Assembly (NCBI RefSeq): GCF_020595125.1
Contig: NZ_JACNMS010000003.1
Location: forward strand, 186,001-250,000
Direction: 5' to 3'
Origin: Jeotgalibacillus aurantiacus
Lineage (GTDB): Bacteria; Bacillota; Bacilli; Bacillales; Jeotgalibacillaceae
Length of the DNA: 64,000 bases
Part shown: positions 8,394-16,436 of the stretch, piece after piece
Position numbering within the stretch: position 1 is the stretch's first letter
Layout of the letters: each line of letters opens with the position of its first letter
Translations under genes and position numbers: made by a program
The notes under the pieces: model-generated
The model's input: the letters and a program-made list of their open reading frames with translations, nothing else
Told to the model about the DNA's origin: nothing
Databases searched by the model: none

Positions 8394-8412
8394 TATACCC
8401 CGTAAAGGTATA
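8394..8412. promoter_or_regulatory. CsoR-like copper operator 4
   Basis: TATACCC at 8394-8400 faces AGGTATA at 8406-8412, one mismatch from perfect, with the same seven-five-seven layout as the three other sites. It precedes the MATE exporter gene. Confidence 0.6.
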
Positions 8413-8426
8413 AAGGGAGTGAGGAA

Positions 8427-9851
8427 ATGGACACAACACAGGTGCTTGATGTAGCTTCATCAAGAAAAGATAAAATAAAAGTCATTCTACTGTTGGCCAT
8501 TCCGGCAGTGGCAGAAAACTTTTTTCAAACCGTACTGGGATTTGTTGATACGCTGTTTGTATCTCAAATCGGGCTGGCAGAAGTTTCAGCAGTAGGCGTA
8601 ACGAATGCCATATTGGCCATTTATTTTGCTGTTTTTATGGCAGTGGGTGTCGCTGTTAATGTTTACGTGGCGAATAATTTAGGAGCAGGCAAAGTAGAAA
8701 GGGCACGTCATATTGCCCAGCAGGCTGTTATCTTATCCGTTTTACTCGGAGTCTTGTTTGGACTGGTGACATTATTCTTCGCTGAACCGCTGCTTTTGCT
8801 GATGGGGATCGAAGAAGAGGTGCTTGCTGCAGCCAGTATTTACTTTAAGGTAGTAGGTATACCTTCCGTGTTCATGTCACTGATGTTTGCATTGAGCAGT
8901 ATTTTAAGAGGAGCTGGAGATACGACGTCACCAATGAAAGTCAGTATCGCTGTTAACGTGATTAACATTGTGCTGGATTATGTTTTTATCTTCGGTTTCT
9001 GGATGATTCCAGGCATGGGCATTCTCGGTGCAGCGCTTGCAACAGTAATGGCAAGAATAGCCGGAACTGTATTACTACTCCGTTATATACGCAAAACATC
9101 AACGGTTTCATTCCGCAGAGATTTCTGGAAGCCTGACTGGGAGCATCAACTGGAGCTGTTGAATCTGGGAAGTCCGGCTGCAATGGAGAGACTTGTCATG
9201 AGGGCCGGACAGATCGTGTATTTCGGATTTATTGTTGCACTGGGTACGAGTACTTTTGCTGCACACCAGATTGCCGGAAATCTTGAAGTGTTTTCTTACA
9301 TGCTGGCCTATGGTTTTGCAACAGCTGCAACGATCCTTGTCGGCAAAAATATTGGTGCTAACGATCATCAGGCTGCGAAGGAATATGCAAAATTAAGTAC
9401 GTATCTGGCAATTGGTTTCATGTCATTTTTCGGATTACTGCTATTCTTTTTCGGAGGATGGGCAGGTACTTTATTTACAGACGATCAGCAGGTCATCGCA
9501 GATATTGATATTGCATTGAAAATTGCTGCCATCTTCCAGCCGTTTTTAGCTGTCGTGTTAGTTTTAACAGGTGGATTTCAGGGAGCGAACAATACAAAGT
9601 TTCCTATGTATTTGACAACGATCGGTATGTGGACGATACGTACAGGTGCTGTTTATCTTCTCGCGATCACATTTGAGATGGGGATTGCAGGAGTCTGGAT
9701 CGCAATCGGACTTGATATTATTTTCCGGGCTATTGTGCTATGGATCCGATTTACAAAAGACCGTTGGATTTCTGTTAAAAAAGAAAAGTTGTCTCCCTGT
9801 CACCCGAAAACGAGAAACGCCAGATTATCAAGATGTGTAAACAACTATTAG
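8427..9851 (+). CDS. MATE-family multidrug/toxin exporter
   Basis: A protein of 474 residues with about twelve membrane segments and the typical MATE features: GFVDTLFVSQIG in the first helix, the LRGAGDT loop and a second, similar half. MATE proteins export cationic drugs or metabolites using Na+ or H+ gradients. A CsoR-like operator directly upstream puts it in the copper set, which is unusual for this family; export of a copper-binding or thiol compound is possible but not shown. The C-terminus ends in a basic tail with two Cys. GGGAGTGAGG precedes the ATG. Confidence 0.88.
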   Translation: MDTTQVLDVASSRKDKIKVILLLAIPAVAENFFQTVLGFVDTLFVSQIGLAEVSAVGVTNAILAIYFAVFMAVGVAVNVYVANNLGAGKVERARHIAQQAVILSVLLGVLFGLVTLFFAEPLLLLMGIEEEVLAAASIYFKVVGIPSVFMSLMFALSSILRGAGDTTSPMKVSIAVNVINIVLDYVFIFGFWMIPGMGILGAALATVMARIAGTVLLLRYIRKTSTVSFRRDFWKPDWEHQLELLNLGSPAAMERLVMRAGQIVYFGFIVALGTSTFAAHQIAGNLEVFSYMLAYGFATAATILVGKNIGANDHQAAKEYAKLSTYLAIGFMSFFGLLLFFFGGWAGTLFTDDQQVIADIDIALKIAAIFQPFLAVVLVLTGGFQGANNTKFPMYLTTIGMWTIRTGAVYLLAITFEMGIAGVWIAIGLDIIFRAIVLWIRFTKDRWISVKKEKLSPCHPKTRNARLSRCVNNY

Positions 9852-9867
9852 AAAAGAGGGAATCGGC

Positions 9868-10146
9868 ATGAAACTGACACTTTATACAAGACCAACCTGT
9901 TCGGATTGTCAGCAGGCGAAGAAATACTTGAAGGAAGAAAGCATCCCTTATACAGAAATTGATCTGTCGAATCAGCCTGATAAGGAAGGTGAACTGAGGA
10001 CTGTGACGGGAACGGGCATTGTTCCGGCTTTTGTTTTTTCAAAACAATTGTTTTTTGGCATTAAAGTAAAGAGAGACGTTTATATAGGATTCGAACGCAA
10101 TGAAGCCGCAGTCAGAAAATTATCGCAAAAAATAAAGAGCGGCTGA
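9868..10146 (+). CDS. Glutaredoxin/NrdH-like protein, CSDC motif
   Basis: A small thioredoxin-fold protein of 92 residues beginning MKLTLYTRPTCSDC, with the active site C-S-D-C and a cis-Pro in GTGIVPAF. It probably reduces or exchanges disulfides in the cytoplasm. It follows the MATE gene by 16 bases with its own AGAGGG site, so both likely share the copper-controlled transcript. With the thioredoxin at 4381 it makes two thiol-redox proteins in this block. Its TGA stop codon lies inside the loop of a strong terminator hairpin. Confidence 0.8.
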   Translation: MKLTLYTRPTCSDCQQAKKYLKEESIPYTEIDLSNQPDKEGELRTVTGTGIVPAFVFSKQLFFGIKVKRDVYIGFERNEAAVRKLSQKIKSG

Positions 10147-10159
10147 GGCCGCTCTTTAT
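10132..10159. terminator. Bidirectional terminator with a stop codon in its loop
   Basis: ATAAAGAGCGGC at 10132-10143 and GCCGCTCTTTAT at 10148-10159 form a perfect 12-bp stem with the loop TGAG. The TGA in the loop is the stop codon of the glutaredoxin-like gene. On the minus strand the hairpin ends the copper-storage-like gene. Confidence 0.75.
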
Positions 10160-10171
10160 GGCTTGCTGGAG

Positions 10172-10498
10172 TTATGCTGCCATCTGACGGCAGGCGTCGG
10201 CACACTTGCGGCAGGCTTCAGCACATGCCTGACAATGGTCATGATCATGTTTGGCGCACTCATCAGCACACGCGTCACAAATCTCTGCACACAATCCACA
10301 GATTTCCCTCACGTGCGGGCTGTTCGTTTGCATAGCTGTAATCGCAAGCTGACATACATCGGCGCATTCCCGATCCAATCGGATACACGCCGCCATCATT
10401 TTAACATCCTCTTCATTCAAACAGGCGGAAAAACACCTATTACAGGCTTCCAAACATTCCTGGCATGCTTTCAGACAGTCTTCAAATTGATGGCTCAT
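10172..10498 (-). CDS. Cys-rich four-helix copper-storage-like protein (DUF326/Csp3-like)
   Basis: A protein of 108 residues with Cys spaced along helices (CLKACQECLEACNRC, CADVC, CGLCAEICDAC, CQACAEACRKCADAC). This is the pattern of DUF326 proteins such as the cytosolic copper-storage protein Csp3, where a four-helix bundle lined with Cys binds many Cu(I) ions. No signal peptide is present. The start at 10498 is chosen because AGGAGG lies eight bases before that ATG; earlier in-frame Mets have none. It lies opposite the copper genes, fitting a copper role, but lacks a CsoR-like palindrome of its own. Confidence 0.85.
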   Translation of the reverse strand: MSHQFEDCLKACQECLEACNRCFSACLNEEDVKMMAACIRLDRECADVCQLAITAMQTNSPHVREICGLCAEICDACADECAKHDHDHCQACAEACRKCADACRQMAA

Positions 10499-10594
10499 CT
10501 TCATTTCCTCCTCTAAAATAAGTACTAGTGTAGGAATTCCCCTCTTTACTTCAAATAAACGGAAAAGCAGGATATCCATATAAAATACTGCGTT

Positions 10595-10628
10595 TCTGCA
10601 CAAAATCTGCACGTAATTTACTTATAAT
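10595..10628 (+). promoter_or_regulatory. Promoter with TCTGCAC direct repeats before the sensor kinase gene
   Basis: TCTGCAC occurs at 10595-10601 and 10606-10612, an 11-bp repeat as bound by OmpR-type dimers. A perfect TATAAT follows at 10623-10628. AATCTGCAC followed by TTTAC also occurs upstream of the YdhK-like gene, suggesting shared control by the response regulator. Confidence 0.55.
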
Positions 10629-10655
10629 TTTCAGTGATAGGGAAGGAACGGTGAC

Positions 10656-11984
10656 ATGAATAAGCTTTCACTAAAAATCAGTCTGTTTTACCTGACAGGG
10701 CTCATTATTATACTCACGGTGTCTCTATGGCTCGTTCATGACCATTTAGTCGATCAGCAGATTAAGAATGAGAACGATCAGTTGTATCAGCGTGGTGTAA
10801 GTCATCGTGATGCATTGGAAACAGACTCGTCAGCTGATGTGATACAGCACGTTATATTAATGGAAAGATCAGCGTTATCGGATGTAACCCTGTTTGATGC
10901 AGAAGGAAGTCTGATTGCTTCCTCGTTGGAAGATCCCTCTGTTGTAAGCGGCTGGCCTTTAAAAGAAGGGATAGTAGAGGCTGACTGGAGATCAGATGGC
11001 TATATCGGGAGCATCGCGATGCTGCCGGATGGAGGAGCTGTGGTCATGTCTAAAAGCACGGAATCTCTTCAGCAGCTGATTAATGAATTAAATGGACATT
11101 TCTTTCTTGCAGCTTTTTTATCACTTGTATTTATCGTGTTCAGTGTATATTTTTTAACCACACTTGTTACAAGACCATTGCTGAACATCAGTCATTCCGC
11201 CTCGCAGCTTAGTAAGGGGGAAGTGCTGACCATGCCGGAGACAAACAGGCGTGACGAGATTGGCAGGTTATCGCAATCTATCGAAAAAATCTCGGCTGAC
11301 CTCCATCATATGAAGCAGTCCAGAAGTGCCTTTTTAACTTCTATTTCTCATGAGCTTCGGACACCTATTACGTATATAAAAGGGTACTCAGGTCTTTTAA
11401 CGAAAGAGAATTCTGAATATGGTGAAATTATACATGAAGAAGCGAACAGGCTTCAGCGGTTGACAGAGGATTTATTTGAACTCGCGAAAATGGAGGAAAC
11501 ATCCTTTGCCATCCGTCCGGAAGAAGTAAGAATGTCCGAGTTGATAAGGGATGCGGTGAGTCGGGTGGACCAGGCTCTTTCAGAGAAAAAAATCTCTCTT
11601 CATTATCAGGTTGGTGAAGAAATAACAGAATGGCTGGATCCGATTCGTGTAGAACAGGTTTTTATCAATCTGCTTGATAACGCAATTAAATATACCCCCG
11701 CTTCAGGAGATATTATGATCAGGATCAGGAAAAACTATTGTGAGATTGAAGATTCAGGACCCGGTATTCCGGAGGGCGATCTTCCTTTCATTTTTGACCG
11801 TTTTTATCGAGTGGATAAATCGAGGAACCGTCAATCTGGAGGAACAGGACTTGGCCTGGCTATTGTAAAGGAAATCGTGGAAGCACATGGCGGATCTATT
11901 GAAGCATCAAACAGTGACCGCGGAGCGAAATTCATGATCACATGGAAGGGAGAGGGGCATGAAAAAAATTCTTTTAACGGATGA
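10656..11984 (+). CDS. Membrane sensor histidine kinase
   Basis: A protein of 442 residues: membrane segment near 8-26, an outside sensor part to about 148, a second membrane segment to about 170, HAMP linker, HisKA domain with the phosphorylated His near 232 (SHELRTP) and HATPase_c motifs NLLDNAIKYT and GTGLGLAIV. It phosphorylates the response regulator encoded by the overlapping next gene. The gene order kinase-then-regulator is the reverse of the more common one. The signal is unknown; copper or cell-envelope stress fits the neighbourhood. Confidence 0.9.
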   Translation: MNKLSLKISLFYLTGLIIILTVSLWLVHDHLVDQQIKNENDQLYQRGVSHRDALETDSSADVIQHVILMERSALSDVTLFDAEGSLIASSLEDPSVVSGWPLKEGIVEADWRSDGYIGSIAMLPDGGAVVMSKSTESLQQLINELNGHFFLAAFLSLVFIVFSVYFLTTLVTRPLLNISHSASQLSKGEVLTMPETNRRDEIGRLSQSIEKISADLHHMKQSRSAFLTSISHELRTPITYIKGYSGLLTKENSEYGEIIHEEANRLQRLTEDLFELAKMEETSFAIRPEEVRMSELIRDAVSRVDQALSEKKISLHYQVGEEITEWLDPIRVEQVFINLLDNAIKYTPASGDIMIRIRKNYCEIEDSGPGIPEGDLPFIFDRFYRVDKSRNRQSGGTGLGLAIVKEIVEAHGGSIEASNSDRGAKFMITWKGEGHEKNSFNG

Positions 11985-12633
11985 CGAAGCGAGAATGCTG
12001 GACTTACTTAGCTTGTATCTGACTCCCGCAGGCTTTCACTGCATAAAGAGTACGAGCGGTGAGCACACTTTAAAACTTTTAAAGGAGGAAGAGATAGACC
12101 TTGTTTTGCTGGATGTATTAATGCCTGGGTTTAACGGCTTTGAAACAACGGAAGCCATCAGGCGTTTTTCAGATGTACCCATTATTCTCCTGACGGCTCT
12201 TCACCAAAAAGAAGATATTGTGAAGGGGCTGAAGCTCGGAGCAGATGATTATATCGTCAAACCGTTTGATGAGGACGAGCTCGTTGCCAGAATAACAGCT
12301 GTTTTTCGCAGGGTAAGTGATGATTTTGCCAGAAGAATCGAAAAGGACGGTCTGATATGGGATGAGTTTTCACATGAGCTGATTTACAATGGGATGACGA
12401 TTCCTGTGACGCCAAAAGAATTTTCGATTATCGGGCAGCTGATTAAGAATCCGAATCGCGTGTTCTCAAGAGACCAGCTCTTATCGATTGTATGGGGATA
12501 TGATGTAGGTACTGATGGCAGAACGGTTGATTCCCATGTGCGAAATCTTAGGGACAAGCTCAGAAAAGCAGGGTTTCCAGCTGATCAGTATATCAAAACA
12601 GTCTGGGGAATCGGTTATAAATGGCTGAAATAA
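11959..12633 (+). CDS. OmpR-family response regulator
   Basis: A protein of 224 residues with a receiver domain (phosphorylated Asp near residue 52 in LVLLDVLMPG, conserved Lys in DYIVKPFD) and a C-terminal winged-helix domain (TVDSHVRNLRDKLR). It overlaps the kinase gene by 26 bases, so the two are translationally coupled; GGGAGAGGGG before the ATG lies within the kinase gene. Likely binding sites are the TCTGCAC repeats at 10595 and the related motif at 12680. It probably controls its own operon and the YdhK-like lipoprotein gene. Confidence 0.92.
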   Translation: MKKILLTDDEARMLDLLSLYLTPAGFHCIKSTSGEHTLKLLKEEEIDLVLLDVLMPGFNGFETTEAIRRFSDVPIILLTALHQKEDIVKGLKLGADDYIVKPFDEDELVARITAVFRRVSDDFARRIEKDGLIWDEFSHELIYNGMTIPVTPKEFSIIGQLIKNPNRVFSRDQLLSIVWGYDVGTDGRTVDSHVRNLRDKLRKAGFPADQYIKTVWGIGYKWLK

Positions 12634-12657
12634 ACGATGCTAAAAAATTTCACATAT

Positions 12658-12690
12658 AAATGTGCTGTTTTCCATAGAATCTGCACATTT
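12658..12690 (+). promoter_or_regulatory. Candidate response-regulator site before the YdhK-like gene
   Basis: AAATGTGC at 12658-12665 and GCACATTT at 12683-12690 form a perfect 8-bp inverted repeat. The right half contains AATCTGCAC followed by TTTAC, also present before the sensor kinase gene. Confidence 0.5.
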
Positions 12691-12737
12691 ACTGGGTAAG
12701 CTATTTAATGAATCTATTTATATGGAGGGTTAATAAA

Positions 12738-13358
12738 ATGAAGCTGAAAAAGAAACTGATGACAGGTGTTTTAACGATCTCTGCCAGTGCACTGCTATTT
12801 GCATGTGGCGATGATGGGGACAGTCAAAACGCTGATAATATGAATGACGATGAAATGATGGAAATGGAATCCGACGAAGAAATGGATCACTCAGAGATGG
12901 ATCATTCTGAGATGGACCACTCCGGCATGGAGATGTCCGGTTCAGGTGAGTTGCCTGAAGGACTCGAGGAAGCAGCTGATCCAGCCTTTGAAGTAGGCAG
13001 CACAGCCATTATTACTGATGCACATATGCCAGGTATGGAGGGAGCAGAAGCAACGATTGTTGGCGCGTATGATACAGTCGTATACACCATTTCCTATGAT
13101 CCAACCACAGGTGGCGAACGCGTAGAAGACCACAAATGGATCATCCATGAAGAAATCGCGGATGCACAGGAAGAACCTTACGAAGAAGGCGATGAAGTAA
13201 CCGTCGAAGCCACACACATGGAAGGCATGGAAGGCGCTACAGCTGAAATCGATTCCGCCGAACAAACCACCGTCTACATGGTCGACTTCACCTTAGAAAA
13301 CGGAGAAGAAGTCACTAACCATAAATGGGTGACGGAGAGTGAATTGTCTGCGGAATAA
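12738..13358 (+). CDS. YdhK-family (DUF1541) Met/His-rich lipoprotein
   Basis: A lipoprotein of 206 residues: signal peptide with lipobox LLFACG, an acidic linker, a threefold M-D-H-S-E/G repeat, then two DUF1541 repeats (HMPGMEGAEATIVGAYDTVVY and HMEGMEGATAEIDSAEQTTVY regions, each ending in a KW motif). Bacillus YdhK belongs to the same family. The Met/His repeats suggest metal, probably copper, binding at the cell surface; this is inference. GGAGGG precedes the ATG at 12738, favouring it over 12708. A promoter motif shared with the two-component system suggests joint control. Confidence 0.85.
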   Translation: MKLKKKLMTGVLTISASALLFACGDDGDSQNADNMNDDEMMEMESDEEMDHSEMDHSEMDHSGMEMSGSGELPEGLEEAADPAFEVGSTAIITDAHMPGMEGAEATIVGAYDTVVYTISYDPTTGGERVEDHKWIIHEEIADAQEEPYEEGDEVTVEATHMEGMEGATAEIDSAEQTTVYMVDFTLENGEEVTNHKWVTESELSAE

Positions 13359-13366
13359 TAATAGTG

Positions 13367-13412
13367 AAGGTCTGTTCCGGGTCTGTGTTAGATCCAGGAT
13401 AGACCTTTTTTC
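13367..13412 (+). terminator. Terminator of the YdhK-like gene
   Basis: AAGGTCT at 13367 pairs with AGACCTT at 13401-13407, followed by a T-rich run. The loop carries the GGGTCTGT sequence common to family C hairpins in this window. Confidence 0.7.
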
Positions 13413-13502
13413 TTTAATAAAAATCAGAACATCGCCTTAAAAAAGGAGGAAATAAATACACTTAAATGGAAATTAATATACAGGAGAAGGTGGGTGTTTT
13501 TA

Positions 13503-14069
13503 ATGTTAAAAAGAAAATACGGGGAGCGTCATGACTGGACTCGAATTGTAAAAAGGGAATTTGCTCAAAGTTACATAAAGTCAGAGTCCTATCAGGGGTA
13601 TGTGACTTTACTGCATACAGTTGAAGTGACAGAACCGCTTTTTGTTACATATGGAGATGAACGAATCTGTATCGTCAATGACGGCTATATGTGGCTACAG
13701 CAATTTCCTGAGGGGAAGCATCATGCTGTAACGGTCATGTTTAATGAAAAAGGGGAAGTTGTGCAGTGGTACATTGATATTTCACGCGAAAATGGCATTC
13801 ACGATGGAAAGCCATGGATGGATGATTTATTTCTAGATTTGATTGTTCTGCCTTCCGGTAAGCTGATTGAAAAGGATTCGGATGAGTTAGAGGCTGCTTT
13901 TCAGAAGGGGATCATTGATGATCAGCTGTATCATTTAGCCTGGAAAGAGCTGAAGAAAGTAAAGCAGGACATCCAATCAGAACAGTTTGGGTTATTAAAT
14001 CTGGCGCAAGCTCATAGGGAAAAGCTTAGTCAGGAGCTTGCTGGGCAATGCCATTCATTTAAAGATTAA
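13503..14069 (+). CDS. DUF402-domain protein
   Basis: A protein of 188 residues with the DUF402 core: DERICIVNDGYMWLQQFP, VQWYIDIS and the acidic block DDLFLDLIVLPSGKLIEKDSDEL. DUF402 proteins include nucleoside tri/diphosphatases and RNA-associated proteins that bind divalent metal through these acidic residues. The exact substrate is unknown. ATG 13503 is preferred over the GTG at 13494, as AAGGTGG lies nine bases before it. Single gene with its own terminator. Confidence 0.8.
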   Translation: MLKRKYGERHDWTRIVKREFAQSYIKSESYQGYVTLLHTVEVTEPLFVTYGDERICIVNDGYMWLQQFPEGKHHAVTVMFNEKGEVVQWYIDISRENGIHDGKPWMDDLFLDLIVLPSGKLIEKDSDELEAAFQKGIIDDQLYHLAWKELKKVKQDIQSEQFGLLNLAQAHREKLSQELAGQCHSFKD

Positions 14070-14110
14070 AGAGTGCTGCATGATTTAACATAATGAGAAT
14101 AGATGTTGAG

Positions 14111-14140
14111 AAAAGGAGCCTTGATGATCAGGCTCTTTTT
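14111..14140. terminator. Terminator between DUF402 and GNAT genes
   Basis: GAGCCT and AGGCTC pair around an eight-base loop. A-rich and T-rich flanks let it work for both converging genes. Confidence 0.7.
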
Positions 14141-14167
14141 CTGTGCAGATAAACGACGGTCATCGCA

Positions 14168-14647
14168 TCATTCGTTTATTTTAAACTCCATTTTACGACT
14201 CATCGTAGTCATGCCGAGCGATTCATAAAATTCAATTGCGGATGTATTGGCCTCTGACACACCCAATTCAATGCTGCTTACTCCAAGATTTCTTCCAAAA
14301 TCAAAAACGTATTTTGTCAGCTTTTTACCGATTCCTTTTTTTCGATGGATTTCAGAGACGCATAAACTCTGTATGTATAAAACTTTCCTTGCCTTAACAA
14401 AAGTATTCTCATTTATTTCTTCTTCCTTCGTCACGATCACCCCAGCGATATCTTCAGCAATCACAGCGACAAAAATATGCTGTTTATCATCCAGTAGCTG
14501 ACTTTCGAAAAACGCCTGTTCAACTGGGGTTGTATTCTCTTTATATAAATCCGGCCTTGCTGAAACATGGAAATCGTGTACCTGCTTAAATAAAGGCAGT
14601 AGTGACTTGTAATCATTTTGTTTGGCGGTGCGAATTGATAGTTCCAT
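14168..14647 (-). CDS. GNAT-family N-acetyltransferase
   Basis: A protein of 159 residues with the GNAT fold: acceptor region at the start, then LYIQSLCVSEIHRKKGIGKKLTKYV, the acetyl-CoA pyrophosphate loop (R-x-x-G-I-G-K), and the C-terminal ANTSAIEFYESLGM. The substrate is unknown. A weak AAGAGG site precedes the ATG. It converges with the DUF402 gene and is the first of a minus-strand group of small membrane or lipoprotein genes when viewed from 3' to 5'. Confidence 0.82.
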   Translation of the reverse strand: MELSIRTAKQNDYKSLLPLFKQVHDFHVSARPDLYKENTTPVEQAFFESQLLDDKQHIFVAVIAEDIAGVIVTKEEEINENTFVKARKVLYIQSLCVSEIHRKKGIGKKLTKYVFDFGRNLGVSSIELGVSEANTSAIEFYESLGMTTMSRKMEFKINE

Positions 14648-14687
14648 TTTATAACCTCTTTATGATCATTTATTGAGATCACTTTTT

Positions 14688-15176
14688 TTATTCTGACACG
14701 TCTACTTCTAAAGTGGAAGGTAAAAACAAATAGGTATAATCGATCGTGATCTTTTGAGGTGAATGATCTCCGAAAGTTCTTAATCCATAATGTTTTACTA
14801 CCTGTGTATCCTCTACTGTATATAGGTCGTTCAGTTCCTCTGAGGATAGCGCTGGCTGAATAGCATATTCATTAATGTTATGAAAGCTAATGTAAGGGTC
14901 CTCGTCAAGACCGTCACCGGCAATAATGTGATTGCTTCTGCCTATGCCCAATTCAGTCTGCTCAACTTTTTTTTCATCAGCCATAACTTGTCTGAGACTT
15001 ACATCTGTGAAACCGTCATTGATAATCTCTATTACTCTTTTTGTCTCGTCATCTGCATAAAAACTTACGCCATTTGCGGATAAAGGAGGATTAAATTTCA
15101 AATAAATCACGCTAACTAAAAGAAGAGCAATTATAGTACCGCTGATTATTAATAAAACTTTTCTCAATCTAACCAC
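14688..15176 (-). CDS. Hypothetical membrane-anchored protein
   Basis: A protein of 162 residues with one N-terminal membrane segment (about residues 6-26, after basic residues MVRLRK) and an outside domain without a motif I recognise. The outside part is acidic and rich in beta-type patterns, ending FLPSTLEVDVSE. It lies beside a lipoprotein gene on the same strand, so a cell-envelope role is likely. No close family is recognised. Confidence 0.65.
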   Translation of the reverse strand: MVRLRKVLLIISGTIIALLLVSVIYLKFNPPLSANGVSFYADDETKRVIEIINDGFTDVSLRQVMADEKKVEQTELGIGRSNHIIAGDGLDEDPYISFHNINEYAIQPALSSEELNDLYTVEDTQVVKHYGLRTFGDHSPQKITIDYTYLFLPSTLEVDVSE

Positions 15177-15250
15177 TTCTTTCCGAGAGGATGTAAAGTT
15201 TTACTCGACATTTTGAAGAATAGAGCTTGGAACAGCCACCAAAATCTCCA

Positions 15251-15766
15251 CTACTGAACCGGAGTAAGTGAAATGTCTTCATAGGGTACTTTAATCAGGG
15301 CGTAAAAGAATCGATTGTCACCACGGAGCTTCAGGTTTCTTTCTTCACCATCCCCTGAAAGTTTCATTTCCTGAATGGTGTGATCGAAAGCTTTACCAGT
15401 TAGAATAGAGGCGGATATTCCACTGTCTGTTTGAAATGGAAATGCGGCAGTAGAATAAGGTAACTCGCCCTCAACTTCAAAATTAACGATCGGATCGGTT
15501 CTTTTCCAACTGTATGTACCATTATTTTCAATAATGTTTCCAGTGCCTAATCCACTTGAACTTTCATAAAAAACAAATGTTTCACCTTGAAATTTCTCTG
15601 TGCTTAAAACTGATTCAAGACCAGACCCCTCTTGCGCCAAGCCAGATTCAATCGCTTCATTTTGAGTGTCAAACCACTCCACTGCATTTTCATTGTTGCA
15701 TCCGGCAATGAAGAAAGCGAAAGATAAGATGAAAAAGATAAATAAGATTCTTTTCAAACAATTCAC
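15251..15766 (-). CDS. Hypothetical lipoprotein
   Basis: A protein of 171 residues with a signal peptide and lipobox FFIAGC near residues 18-23, then a soluble outside domain. The part EWFDTQNEAIESGLAQEG is of a type common in Bacillus lipoproteins of unknown function. A GGAGTGAA site precedes the ATG. It is one of a minus-strand group of five short envelope-type genes (14688-16374). Confidence 0.7.
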   Translation of the reverse strand: MNCLKRILFIFFILSFAFFIAGCNNENAVEWFDTQNEAIESGLAQEGSGLESVLSTEKFQGETFVFYESSSGLGTGNIIENNGTYSWKRTDPIVNFEVEGELPYSTAAFPFQTDSGISASILTGKAFDHTIQEMKLSGDGEERNLKLRGDNRFFYALIKVPYEDISLTPVQ

Positions 15767-15839
15767 TCCGTTTCTTTAAAGATTGCAACGATCGGTGTGG
15801 ATAAGAAAAAAGGGTGATTCAAGCTACCTCAAACTTTCA

Positions 15840-16022
15840 TTAATTTCTAAACTTCTTCCTTACTTTGTATTGTTGGACAGTTATTAACCAGAAAACAGCA
15901 GAAAAGATAAAAATAATGATGAGATTTTTTACATTAATATCAATCCCCATGACCAAGCTGAATAAAAGTAAAAATCCATAAAACAAGATAGCTACATCTA
16001 AAAACGAAGATTTTAAAATCAC
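15840..16022 (-). CDS. Small two-helix membrane protein
   Basis: Sixty residues with two membrane segments (about 8-26 and 32-49) and a basic tail QQYKVRKKFRN. The start is a GTG preceded by AAAGGAGTG, a good ribosome site, which supports a real gene. Function unknown. It lies between the lipoprotein and another small membrane protein on the same strand. Confidence 0.6.
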   Translation of the reverse strand: MILKSSFLDVAILFYGFLLLFSLVMGIDINVKNLIIIFIFSAVFWLITVQQYKVRKKFRN

Positions 16023-16065
16023 TTTTCACTCCTTTGCTGTAAACTTCAGAGGCATATTCTCAACT

Positions 16066-16374
16066 CTACGCTGTTCTCTTCATGCTGCGTTGATTTCTAA
16101 CAAGTGCAAACGCATTAAATAATATTGTGAAAGCAATAAGGACTGATGACGCAAAGACCACGGCTCTGATTTCTGAGAGTGCAGACCAGTCTTCGATATT
16201 TACCAGGTGCTGTTCATAAAGAAATTGGAACAGAAGCGCGATCGTGCACGCAGTAAAACTCGTGAAAATCGTTATAGATATTGATATTTTAGGTTTTCTT
16301 GATGCCAGAAATACAAGTGGGATTGCCCACGCAATCAGCCCGAGTAGTAAGCTTCCAAGATTTAAATAACCCAT
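16066..16374 (-). CDS. Small three-helix membrane protein
   Basis: A protein of 102 residues with three hydrophobic segments (about 5-22, 29-50, 68-92) and a basic tail. The start at 16374 is chosen because AGGAGG lies seven bases before this ATG; the upstream in-frame ATG at 16428 has none and would overlap a hairpin. Function unknown. It heads the minus-strand group of short membrane genes. Confidence 0.65.
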   Translation of the reverse strand: MGYLNLGSLLLGLIAWAIPLVFLASRKPKISISITIFTSFTACTIALLFQFLYEQHLVNIEDWSALSEIRAVVFASSVLIAFTILFNAFALVRNQRSMKRTA

Positions 16375-16403
16375 TATTGTTTTGCCTCCTATTATTTTGT
16401 CAA

Positions 16404-16436
16404 TGTAGACTTCAAGGACAGGCCCCAAGTCTACGC
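16404..16436. repeat. Family C hairpin (GTAGACTT...AAGTCTAC)
   Basis: TGTAGACTT pairs with AAGTCTACG around a GGACAGGCC loop. It directly follows the end of the broken NIF3/CutA-like gene on the minus strand. Confidence 0.6.

Noticed and set aside
10163-10516. 117-residue plus-strand protein
   Set aside because: It is the shadow of the Cys-rich copper-storage-like gene on the minus strand, which has a family match and a good ribosome site.
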